Assembly: GCF_018100795.1 (NCBI RefSeq)
Contig: NZ_JAGJDY010000009.1
Coordinates: forward strand, 62,001-126,000
Length of the DNA: 64,000 bases
Source: Alteromonas sp. MMG017
GTDB taxonomy: Bacteria > Pseudomonadota > Gammaproteobacteria > Enterobacterales > Alteromonadaceae
Direction: 5' to 3'
The first letter of the stretch is position 1, and every line of letters starts with the position of its first letter. Position numbers and translations under genes: made by a program. The notes beneath the pieces are model-generated. The model searched no databases and was not told the origin of the DNA. It worked only from the letters and a program-made list of their open reading frames with translations. Shown piece by piece: positions 46,772-55,120 of the stretch.

Positions 46772-48907
46772 ATGTCCATTCGCATACGGTACACGCTAGC
46801 GCTGCTTCTCATTGCCTGCCTTGTCACGGCATCTGTGTTTACAATGCGAACACTGCTGAACGATCAGCGCCTCGATGCAGAAATCATCAATATTGCAGGA
46901 CAGCAGCGAATGCTCTCCCAGCGTATTGCATTACTTGTACAAAAAATAAATGCCTGTGGCGAAGACAGCGCTTCGTCTACTGACATGCTTGAAGCGGCTA
47001 TTAGTACCTTTTCAAGTAATCATAAAAAACTTACCTCTTTGCCCTCTTTACCAAGCTCTGTCTCTGACATGTATTTCGGTGCTAGCCAACTTGATGCCAA
47101 AGTTAATCAATACATTACGCAAGCAAGGGCACTTGTTAAGACGCCCCAATGTTCATTCTCTATTACCATTCCTATAGAACAAGCCACGGGGCTGCTAAAG
47201 CAGTTAAATACTGTAGTTTACATCTTTGAAAAAGAGGCGAAAAGTAATGTTGATGCGGTCTCATCACTAGAGTTTTATTTGTGGCTTGCCACATTATTCC
47301 TGCTAGGGGTTGAAGCTTTTTTCATTTTTGCGCCTATGGATAGAAAAATTAAAAAGACGATACAACACTTGTATGAAGCATCAGACAAAGCAGAAACAGA
47401 AGCGCAAAAGGCTCACGAAGCCAATAGAGCTAAATCTGAATTTCTATCGAGCATGAGTCACGAATTACGCACGCCAATGAACGGGTTGTTTGGCATGATT
47501 GAACTTGCGATGGATAATCCAAGCAAGAGTGAAAATTACTTAAGAAAGGCTAAAGCCGCTGGACGACAGTTACTTACCCTTATAAATGACATTCTTGATT
47601 TATCAAAAATTGAAGCGGGAAAAATTGTTGTTGAGAAAAGCCCTGTCGACTTGCTTCAACTGCTTGATGAGGTGGTATCTATACAGCGCATTTATTGCCA
47701 GAACAAAGGCTTAGCATTTCATTATAATAAACAGCAAACACTAGCGCCCGTTATTCAAGGTGATATCACCCGAATTGCACAAATTTTACATAACTTATTA
47801 AGCAACGCCATTAAGTTCACCGAGTCAGGTAGCGTAACCTTATCGGTTAGCCAGGCTGCGACAGCGAATGGCAATACCCTACGGTTCTCAGTTAAAGATA
47901 CCGGCATAGGTATCGATACTGATAAATTGTCGACCATTTTTCAAAAGTTTGAACAAGCAGACCAATCTACCACCCGTCATTATGGGGGCACTGGACTGGG
48001 GCTAAGTATTGCTAAAGAATTAGCGGAATTAATGGACGGTGATATTTTAGCCTCCTCCACCTTAGGAGCGGGGAGTGAATTTACGCTAATCCTTCCGGTG
48101 GTTGAACAGTCTCTACCCGCCATCGAAGTTAAAACCGATGCCACATTGAAATGCGCTATTGTGGATGACTTACTGACAAGCCGAGAATACCTAGAACACG
48201 TCGTTGCCGCGATGTCGCTTATTCCTACGTCTTATTCAAGCGCCAAGGACTTTCTAGAAGATACGCCCAACAAATACGATGTTATTATTCTCGATTTAGC
48301 AATGCCAGAGATGAGCGGCGTTGATTTATTACGCGAATTGGTGAAACTAGACATCTCGCCATTTCCAAAAATTATTCTGATTTCGGCAGAACTAGAACAA
48401 TTAAACTGCGAACAAGCCGTAAAAGACGTTATTTGGCGCTCACATGCTAAGCCGATCATACGTAAAGATTTAGAACTCGATTTACAAAAGCTCGTGTCGC
48501 ATGCAAGTAAGCCTGCCGGCTTTCCCGTTAAGGCAACGCCACGACTGCGCATTCTTATTGCAGAAGACAATGATATTAATGCCGAAATTGTGAAAGCTAT
48601 GCTTGAAGGCGAAGGCTATAAAATTGTGCATGTAAAAGATGGAGAGCAAGCCGTTGCCGCCTGTGCTAAGCACTTATTCGATTTCATATTAATGGACTGC
48701 AACATGCCCGTCATGGACGGCATTATGGCCTCTAGCATCATTCGCAACGGATTAAAGGTGAACACCCCTATCGCCGCCCTTACGGCCAATGCCTTCCCTG
48801 AAGATAAAGAAGAGTGCTTAAACGCAGGTATGAATGATTTTCTTACCAAGCCATTAAATAAAGATTTGCTGCTTTCAAGCATTAAGCAATTTACACAAAA
48901 GTGGTAA
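46772..48907 (+). CDS. Hybrid histidine kinase with PilJ/NarX-type sensor
   Basis: A 711-residue membrane kinase. Transmembrane helices at about 7-27 and 168-190 flank a periplasmic four-helix sensor that begins IINIAGQQRMLSQRIALL, the PilJ/NarX-type box that in NarX binds nitrate. Next come a coiled linker, HisKA with His230 (SSMSHELRTPMNG), HATPase (HNLLSNAIKFTESG, GGTGLGLSIAKEL), and two receivers: the first with VIILDLAMPEMSG (about 470-585), the second with ILIAEDNDIN and FILMDCNMPVMDG (about 595-711). No HPt is present, so phosphotransfer would need a separate protein. It follows the YqcI/YcgG-DUF1989 operon by 232 bases. Confidence 0.92.
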   Translation: MSIRIRYTLALLLIACLVTASVFTMRTLLNDQRLDAEIINIAGQQRMLSQRIALLVQKINACGEDSASSTDMLEAAISTFSSNHKKLTSLPSLPSSVSDMYFGASQLDAKVNQYITQARALVKTPQCSFSITIPIEQATGLLKQLNTVVYIFEKEAKSNVDAVSSLEFYLWLATLFLLGVEAFFIFAPMDRKIKKTIQHLYEASDKAETEAQKAHEANRAKSEFLSSMSHELRTPMNGLFGMIELAMDNPSKSENYLRKAKAAGRQLLTLINDILDLSKIEAGKIVVEKSPVDLLQLLDEVVSIQRIYCQNKGLAFHYNKQQTLAPVIQGDITRIAQILHNLLSNAIKFTESGSVTLSVSQAATANGNTLRFSVKDTGIGIDTDKLSTIFQKFEQADQSTTRHYGGTGLGLSIAKELAELMDGDILASSTLGAGSEFTLILPVVEQSLPAIEVKTDATLKCAIVDDLLTSREYLEHVVAAMSLIPTSYSSAKDFLEDTPNKYDVIILDLAMPEMSGVDLLRELVKLDISPFPKIILISAELEQLNCEQAVKDVIWRSHAKPIIRKDLELDLQKLVSHASKPAGFPVKATPRLRILIAEDNDINAEIVKAMLEGEGYKIVHVKDGEQAVAACAKHLFDFILMDCNMPVMDGIMASSIIRNGLKVNTPIAALTANAFPEDKEECLNAGMNDFLTKPLNKDLLLSSIKQFTQKW

Positions 48908-48952
48908 CGCGCCCGTAAACTATCAATAAACCACCATGTAACAGACGCCCTG

Positions 48953-49912
48953 TTACTCGTAGCGTTTTTCTTCGCTTATATACCCTGGTGCAATGGCAAG
49001 ATTATCGGTATTTTCCAGCGTTTCTTGGTTTCGCAACCACAGTTGGTATTCACCCGTTCTAAGGCTAGCATGTTTAGTACAATCTACATTCCACCGGCGA
49101 AGTAAATACCCTGCCATAGCGGCGCGAACTTCAAGCTGAAGACCCCCCTCTTCCATACCATAATCGAGCTCTATGGCAGTAGGATGATTTATATTCTTCG
49201 GGTGCGGCACCACTTCTAAGGCTATTTTTCGTTGCCAAGCTTCATCGGCTAGGCTCTGTTCACTTAATGCAGGATCGGCTTTTAAGGTAACTTTACTAAT
49301 ACGGGTTAGCACGAAATCCCTGAAGCTTCCTGTTTTTCTATCAAACGCGCGTACATGCCAACGCTGGCCATTATCTACAATACTATGGGGTACCAATTCT
49401 CGCGCCCCCGAACCACTGGAAAGCGATGTATATATAACACTCACCGCTTTATTATTAACAATAGCTTGCACTAATTTTGCTACCACATAAATGTCGGGCA
49501 CATTTAACGACGATGCACTTTCTACCGGAAAATGAATATCTCCGATAGCATCGAAACCGTCTGATATATCGTTCGCCAACTTCACCAAGGTTCTACGGGG
49601 ATCGTGCTCGAACAAAGGTACAAAAGTATCGGTTTGAAAGTAACGCTTATCTCTTGCGTCGTAGGTTAGATTATTTGGCGCCAGCACTTTATACAGGCTG
49701 AAATCGCGAGAGCCCGCAGACAAGCCCACTTCGAAACGCCCAATTAAATCTTGGCGATAAATCGCCCCTTTAAACAGCAAACAAAAATCGATATACGCCA
49801 ACCGCTGACGCTGAGCAAAACTAATGGTATCAAGATTGGCATTTTCTGAAGATGAAGCATCGTTAAGGCCGAATTCTCGCCCTTCATTACCTCGCATTTG
49901 GGTGGCAGACAT
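48953..49912 (-). CDS. WYL-domain transcriptional regulator (BrxR/CapW-like layout)
   Basis: A 319-residue protein: an N-terminal winged helix (about 30-95; RLAYIDFCLLFKGAIYRQDLI), a WYL domain near 150-215 (AVSVIYTSLSS, PHSIVDNGQRWHVRAFDRKTG) and a C-terminal WCX-like region (LEVRAAMAGYLLRRW). The RWHVRAF and FRDFVLTRI segments are like the BrxR/CapW group, which regulates phage-defence systems such as BREX and CBASS. No defence genes are adjacent, so its target is unknown. It is convergent with the sensor kinase gene. Confidence 0.8.
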   Translation of the reverse strand: MSATQMRGNEGREFGLNDASSSENANLDTISFAQRQRLAYIDFCLLFKGAIYRQDLIGRFEVGLSAGSRDFSLYKVLAPNNLTYDARDKRYFQTDTFVPLFEHDPRRTLVKLANDISDGFDAIGDIHFPVESASSLNVPDIYVVAKLVQAIVNNKAVSVIYTSLSSGSGARELVPHSIVDNGQRWHVRAFDRKTGSFRDFVLTRISKVTLKADPALSEQSLADEAWQRKIALEVVPHPKNINHPTAIELDYGMEEGGLQLEVRAAMAGYLLRRWNVDCTKHASLRTGEYQLWLRNQETLENTDNLAIAPGYISEEKRYE

Positions 49913-50044
49913 AATATTTTCACTTAACTGTATTTTTAACCAGTGTGGTTTATTTTAAGCTGGCTGTAAATAAAAATTTTATCGTATTTTTTTACTGGTC
50001 GCTTGAACAAGAAGTCTTAGATGATTTAGCGAGTTTAATATATA

Positions 50045-50069
50045 AAAAACCCAGCAGATGCTGGGTTTT
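50045..50069 (-). terminator. Terminator of the nuclease/PEP-CTERM operon
   Basis: CCCAGC pairs with GCTGGG inside longer A/T arms; read on the minus strand it ends GCTGGGTTTTTTA. It lies 52 bases beyond the PEP-CTERM gene stop. Confidence 0.85.
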
Positions 50070-50121
50070 ATTAAAACGCTTTGTAAAAAGCTTATTTCAC
50101 TTTATCGCTAGGATATCTCGA

Positions 50122-50709
50122 TTAGCGACGAGCCTTAACCCGCGATACCATCATACCGAAGCAAGCAAGTAGTGCTAAAACACCTGTACTTGGCGCGGGT
50201 ACTGAGGTCGCTTCAACAGAAAACTCTGTTGAGGCAGTTGATACCGGCGTTCCTACCAATGAGCCAAACTCACTCACACTAGCAGTGAGACCGAAAAACG
50301 CATCTGAAACGCTGTTTAAAGCGGTAAACTCAAGTGAGAAAAGTTCGAAAGACGTTAAGCCAGCTTGAAAGAAAAACACGTCAGGGGTAAACGCAGCAGA
50401 CTGTATTGAATACATTCCCAATCCTGCTGGAAAAATAGCGCCAAGCGCAGTTGTACCCAATTTATCACCAAACATAATTGAATCAGCATTATATGAAAGG
50501 CTTGCGGTATCTGCCATCAATGACATAACAAAACCACCAATAATTGGTTGTGCCAGATTACTACCTTGTAATTCGACAATATCAATCCAAACATTGGCAG
50601 TTATGGTATCACCCACGTTATACGATGCTTGATCAGTGCTGATGTTAATAACCGCTGCTTGAGCACTAAAACCAATTAGTGCAAATAAACCAATAATAAA
50701 TTTTCTCAT
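50122..50709 (-). CDS. PEP-CTERM protein with a cohesin-like domain
   Basis: A 195-residue exported protein: signal peptide to about residue 18 (FALIGFSAQA), one beta-sandwich domain (about 20-165), and a C-terminal PEP-CTERM-type sorting tail (VPAPSTGVLALLACFGMM then a basic RVKARR; the motif reads PAP rather than PEP). The domain starts VINISTDQASYNVGDTITANVW and later has FELFSLEFTALN, the pattern of cohesin modules (GDtf.v.v near the start, l..l.F.a near the end). It lies 14 bases after the gene for a dockerin-tailed nuclease, which supports the cohesin reading. Exosortase processing is family knowledge. Confidence 0.75.
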   Translation of the reverse strand: MRKFIIGLFALIGFSAQAAVINISTDQASYNVGDTITANVWIDIVELQGSNLAQPIIGGFVMSLMADTASLSYNADSIMFGDKLGTTALGAIFPAGLGMYSIQSAAFTPDVFFFQAGLTSFELFSLEFTALNSVSDAFFGLTASVSEFGSLVGTPVSTASTEFSVEATSVPAPSTGVLALLACFGMMVSRVKARR

Positions 50710-50723
50710 TTTTTAATTCCTAC

Positions 50724-53700
50724 TTATTCTACTGCACAACCAGCGCGGGTACACATGGCCATCAAGGCATTAAGGTCAAAGAAGTTAACCATGCCATCGT
50801 TATTAAAATCATTCGCCAAATCGTTCGCACCACCTGATAAGAACAAGCCGTAGAACGCCATAATGTCGTTGTAATCTACGTCGTTGTCGCCATCAAAATC
50901 GCCAGGTTGAACCGCATCTGGGAAGTTAAGCACTACCAATACTGGATCGTGATCAGAAGAGCGATACGCATCAGCACCATAATAATCGGTGATTTGCGCG
51001 TCAGTTTTATACTCTTCGTTGTAATCAAACACTCGAGGCTCATCTGAGTTAATGTGCCATACCGTCGCATCAACCACATATTCGGTTAAGCTAGGGCTTG
51101 ATAGTGCATGGTCTAGGTAACCTAGCTCGCCACCAAAGGTGTATGAGTACGCCGAGTCGCCACCAAAGGTGTTAACTAGGTTGGTATAGCCTGCACTTTC
51201 AAGGGCCAAAATAGGCTCCTCTGCGGCATACGCGTTCAAATCGCCCATAATCAACAAGCGGTCAGACAAGGTATCGCTGTTGTTTTCTACAATAGCAACC
51301 AAGCCGTTTGCCGCATCGGTACGCAATGCGTTCCAACAGCCTTGGCCATCACCTGAATCGGCATTATCGCCTGTAGCGCTAGAACAGCTTCCTTTCGATT
51401 TAAAGTGGTTTACGGCAAGAGTAAATGCTTCACCATTGGCGTTCACTGTAAACGATTGAAGAAGTGGTTGACGGTTACCATAGTCAAACGGTGTTTCAGA
51501 CGACGTCACTGCATTACCAAATGGTGTAACTACTGCAGGCTTATAAATCATGCCTACTGCAATTTCATCAGTACCCAACGCTTCAGCAATTGACACATAG
51601 CTATAAACATCGCCGCCCATTTCAGCATTTACCGCTGCGGTTAGCGTTGCAATAGCAGAATCTTCACCGTGCCCATCATTTTCAACTTCTACAAGCCCAA
51701 CAACATCTGCGTCCATTGCCGCTAATGCTGCAACAATTTTTGCTTCTTGGCGTACCAATTCAAATTCATTGGTGGCACCGCGAGACGTTGGGAAGTCTGG
51801 TCCATCGAAATAGTTAAGTACGTTAAAGCTAGCCACTTTCACATCGCCAGTTAAGCCGATTAATGGGTAAGCTGTACGTGCATTGGTGCGTACTAACTCT
51901 AGGTCAGTTACAGGCAATAATTGGTACTCGCCAAACGAGTAATGCATGACACCTGTTAGGTTTTCAACCGTATCGCCTAAGCGAAGCGGATTGCTATGAG
52001 TTAACCCACCTACTGGGAATGGAATACCATCTAGGTTTTGGCTGTTTGAAGCATCATCTACCAATAACGTATTGAGGGCATTTTCTTCCGCTAATGCTAG
52101 CGCGCCAGCAGAACCCGCAGGATATTGGTTAGTGGGGATCATCACGCGTTCAGAACCCACGTTAAACTGACCATAACGACCTAAGTTATACACATCATTC
52201 ACTAGCAAAGACTGTGTAAAGGTAATTTGCATACCTTCATAGGCTTCAAGGTTGGTATCAGCACCAAATGGCATACTAAGTTCGGTGTATAACACACTGC
52301 CGCCCGCACTTAGCACTTCAACGTCACCTGTTAATAAAAACTCTGTTAAGTCGTTATACTCAACCACATCACCTTGTATGCGCACTACGTCACCTACCGC
52401 AGGGTAAGTGTCGAGCGAAGTGGCATATACAAATACGCCTTCAGAAGTCGCATCGTTACCGTCAGAATCAGCCGCTTCTTCTTGAACGAAGAAACCAGAT
52501 AAGTCTTCAGCTACTTTAGTCACAACCGCTTCAATAATGACGGTTGTGTCAGCTAATGGTGAAGCATCACCTTCGCCTTGTAGTTCACTGACAAGCACCA
52601 ATTCAACCGTTGGGTCTACCGGATCGACTGGGTCAACAGGGTCCGTCGGATCAGTTGGGTCTGTGGGGTCGGTTGGATCTGTGGGGTCTACAACACTGCC
52701 GTTATGTGAACCAAAATAATCAAAAGTGTTTTGACTATAACTGTCCCACTCACTGGCTGGGTCGAATGCCGCATTACGTGTTGCATTACCTTCGGTAATA
52801 GAAGCTTTACGCACTAGGGTTACATCTTTACCCCAGTTAGTTTTTACCCCAAACGTACCCACAGCATCAATAGTCACATCGCCGTAACTTAGCTCGATGT
52901 AATCATCACCATTGAAGTTCATCACAAAGCTACTTAGCGTTGAACCTGTTGTCAGTGCGTCATCAGCACTCTCATGACTAAAGGTAGCCACGGCACCAGA
53001 GGCTAATGTGCCGCTAAGCGCTAGTACTTTCTCATCACCTACTGCGGTTGCGCCGTTTGAAAGCAGCTTAAGTTTATAGTTACTTAAATCTACGGCTTCT
53101 GTAGAACCATTATAAATTTCAACGGCCTTGCTGAAGCTACTGCCTTCAATGTATTCAGAAATGAATACTGCATGCCCTGAACCTGTGCTTCCGTCCGTAG
53201 TGTCTCCATCTGAGTCACCACCGTCTGAACCGCCTGTATCACCACCGTCTGAACCACCGCCATCTGAATCACCAGCGTCACTGCCATCACAACTTGCATT
53301 GAAAATTAGTGAAGCAAGCTCAGGCTTATCAATGAACGGGTTACGGTTACCTTGGAATTCGAAAACTTTACTGTTTCGTTCTTCCTCGAATTCATCTACT
53401 GGATCGCTTTCATGCCACTGCAACAATACGCAAAGCTTGCCATGTGCCGCTTCGTCAGTGCTGGTTAAACGGTCAACCAATACCAAATCTTCTTCCGATT
53501 CACTGGTATCGCTGCCATCGTAACGTACGTCCATGTAAAACATTGCGCGCGCCACATCACCCTTCACTGAATCACGAGGCTCAAAAGAGTCACTATCAAT
53601 GCTGTTCGCTGGCGCTTCCGATAATTCGCCATCGCTTTCATCAAAGTCTAAATTACCGCGAGAACCATTTACCGAAATATCGGTTGGCCGAAGGTGATGA

Positions 53701-54773
53701 ATATCGGTGTAGGCTGCAAGGCTATTGCTAGAGAAACCATGGCTGTTAGCCCAAACGTGTTCTCTGTTCCAGTTATCTTGGTTGCTGCTTTGGGTACCGC
53801 TACCGTTACTAAATTTAGCTAACGACGTTCCCATGTAAAACAATACTACATTGTCTGGGTTGGCTGGGTCTTGATCGGTATCGGTAAGGGCTGTCCATGC
53901 TTCTGAATAAGAAAGCTGATGGTGGTCTAGCGAGATAATATTTTGTGCCAGCGCTTTAAGTGTTTCAGCGCTTTCATTGTTCGTTATTGCGGTATCAAGC
54001 TGTGCATAATAATCAGCTTCAACATATTCGCTGGGTAATTTAACCGCAGTTAAATCAGGGCAGTTAAAGCAACTTTCGGTTAACGTACGAAGTGTGTCGT
54101 CAGATACTTCACCATCATCGCCGCCTTCTCCTTCACTACCGTCGTCTTCTGAGCCAGTTGAGCCTGATAAAACAACGCTGTTTACAAAGTGAGATTCTGT
54201 CCCAGCATTGTTCTTCATAGCGAGTTTTATTTGAACCGTGCTTGCATCAGGAATAGCAGAATTAACGGTTATACCAGTGTAGTCATCTACCAGAGTATGA
54301 GTGTCTGTACCCAATGTATTAGTGACTAAGACAAACTCTCCACCATCAACTGAGTACATCACATCAACATAATCTAAGTCTTCTTGCGTACCACTTTCTG
54401 ATACTTCGACATCAAGCTGCAAGTCGGTCAAGCCATTAACAACAATAACTTCTGACAACCACACTGCTTCGCCATCTACATCACGAGCACTTAATTGACC
54501 GCCATCGACTTTAAACCAATCAGAAGCCGCCGTTAAATCAGCATCTGAAACATCAATACTCCAGCGAGATACGTCATCCATATCGATAGTAACAGTGTCG
54601 CCTCCAACGGCTCCCTTGCCGTCTAATGCGGCTGCGTCGAAGTTCTCTTCCCAAATTACATCTGATAAAGCGTTAAAAGAAAGTGGCAGAGTTAGCACAC
54701 TACCCAATATTAATTTTACGCACAAAGCTGACTTACTCAACTTCGCTCGCCCTTGTTTACCCAGTTGTGCCAT
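50724..54773 (-). CDS. Secreted multidomain nuclease: endonuclease I + LTD + ExeM-type EEP + dockerin
   Basis: A 1349-residue exported protein. Order: signal peptide (to about 38), beta-sandwich (45-210), endonuclease I domain (230-500; DNWNREHVWANSHGF, DIHHLRPTDI, GSRGNLDF), Asp/Gly/Ser linker, lamin-tail domain (about 540-665; FISEYIEGSSFSKAVEIYNG), a DPT-repeat linker, OB-like module, and an EEP nuclease domain (about 985-1285; VKVASFNVLNYF, VVGLVEVEND, LIMGDLNAYA, SSDHDPVLVVL). It ends in a dockerin (1292-1349) with two 12-residue calcium loops, DFDGDNDVDYND and DFNNDGMVNFFD. Two nuclease modules in one chain are unusual. The start is ATG 54773; an in-frame GTG at 54788 is possible. Confidence 0.88.
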   Translation of the reverse strand: MAQLGKQGRAKLSKSALCVKLILGSVLTLPLSFNALSDVIWEENFDAAALDGKGAVGGDTVTIDMDDVSRWSIDVSDADLTAASDWFKVDGGQLSARDVDGEAVWLSEVIVVNGLTDLQLDVEVSESGTQEDLDYVDVMYSVDGGEFVLVTNTLGTDTHTLVDDYTGITVNSAIPDASTVQIKLAMKNNAGTESHFVNSVVLSGSTGSEDDGSEGEGGDDGEVSDDTLRTLTESCFNCPDLTAVKLPSEYVEADYYAQLDTAITNNESAETLKALAQNIISLDHHQLSYSEAWTALTDTDQDPANPDNVVLFYMGTSLAKFSNGSGTQSSNQDNWNREHVWANSHGFSSNSLAAYTDIHHLRPTDISVNGSRGNLDFDESDGELSEAPANSIDSDSFEPRDSVKGDVARAMFYMDVRYDGSDTSESEEDLVLVDRLTSTDEAAHGKLCVLLQWHESDPVDEFEEERNSKVFEFQGNRNPFIDKPELASLIFNASCDGSDAGDSDGGGSDGGDTGGSDGGDSDGDTTDGSTGSGHAVFISEYIEGSSFSKAVEIYNGSTEAVDLSNYKLKLLSNGATAVGDEKVLALSGTLASGAVATFSHESADDALTTGSTLSSFVMNFNGDDYIELSYGDVTIDAVGTFGVKTNWGKDVTLVRKASITEGNATRNAAFDPASEWDSYSQNTFDYFGSHNGSVVDPTDPTDPTDPTDPTDPVDPVDPVDPTVELVLVSELQGEGDASPLADTTVIIEAVVTKVAEDLSGFFVQEEAADSDGNDATSEGVFVYATSLDTYPAVGDVVRIQGDVVEYNDLTEFLLTGDVEVLSAGGSVLYTELSMPFGADTNLEAYEGMQITFTQSLLVNDVYNLGRYGQFNVGSERVMIPTNQYPAGSAGALALAEENALNTLLVDDASNSQNLDGIPFPVGGLTHSNPLRLGDTVENLTGVMHYSFGEYQLLPVTDLELVRTNARTAYPLIGLTGDVKVASFNVLNYFDGPDFPTSRGATNEFELVRQEAKIVAALAAMDADVVGLVEVENDGHGEDSAIATLTAAVNAEMGGDVYSYVSIAEALGTDEIAVGMIYKPAVVTPFGNAVTSSETPFDYGNRQPLLQSFTVNANGEAFTLAVNHFKSKGSCSSATGDNADSGDGQGCWNALRTDAANGLVAIVENNSDTLSDRLLIMGDLNAYAAEEPILALESAGYTNLVNTFGGDSAYSYTFGGELGYLDHALSSPSLTEYVVDATVWHINSDEPRVFDYNEEYKTDAQITDYYGADAYRSSDHDPVLVVLNFPDAVQPGDFDGDNDVDYNDIMAFYGLFLSGGANDLANDFNNDGMVNFFDLNALMAMCTRAGCAVE
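52611..52690 (-). repeat. 9-base repeat encoding the DPT/DPV linker
   Basis: A degenerate nine-base unit (such as GGGTCTGTG, read on the plus strand) recurs about eight or nine times and encodes a Asp-Pro-Thr/Val linker in the nuclease. Synonymous variation between copies suggests selection on the protein more than fresh slippage. Confidence 0.8.
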
Positions 54774-55030
54774 GTTGTTATTGTCCACTTTTTTTTAGGA
54801 ACGTATTAAATTATATACTTGCGTATACACAGCAAGAACTTGTGCAAAATAATATCAGTTTTTTATTTAACAATGAAAATCATAAACTTACGCTGGTTAA
54901 ATAAGTTTATTTTTTGTTTAACTCAAGTGTACTTCGGTACAGGTAAAACTAACTGTGCAAATTCTGTGTAAAAAGTGGCCTTGTAACAAAATTGACGCTT
55001 AGTGCTCTCTTTTGTGACATTTTGAGGTAG
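54774..55030. other. Upstream region of the nuclease operon
   Basis: No gene is seen between the nuclease start and the terminator at 55031. It is AT-rich and should contain the nuclease promoter on the minus strand; I find no convincing -35/-10 pair. GTATAC occurs near the nuclease end. Confidence 0.5.
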
Positions 55031-55064
55031 AAAATAAAAAAGAGGCTGCCGGATGGCAGCCTCT
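55031..55064 (-). terminator. Terminator after the M1 aminopeptidase gene
   Basis: Read on the minus strand, AGAGGCTGCC pairs with GGCAGCCTCT around ATCC, followed by TTTTTTATTTTCT; it lies 57 bases past the stop. Confidence 0.9.
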
Positions 55065-55120
55065 TGCGTCGAATCACAGTAATACTGTTGATTTATAAAG
55101 ATATTAATTTAATCTTATAT

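Noticed and set aside
52611..52690. Short regular repeats that resemble a CRISPR array or minisatellite
   Set aside because: The nine-base unit encodes a DPT linker in frame, and no spacers or cas genes are present.
53128..53731. Long plus-strand reading frames (131 and 95 residues) inside the nuclease gene
   Set aside because: They are antisense to the repetitive Asp/Gly/Ser-coding region; the Ser/Pro-rich products are the mirror of that low-complexity DNA and have no ribosome site.
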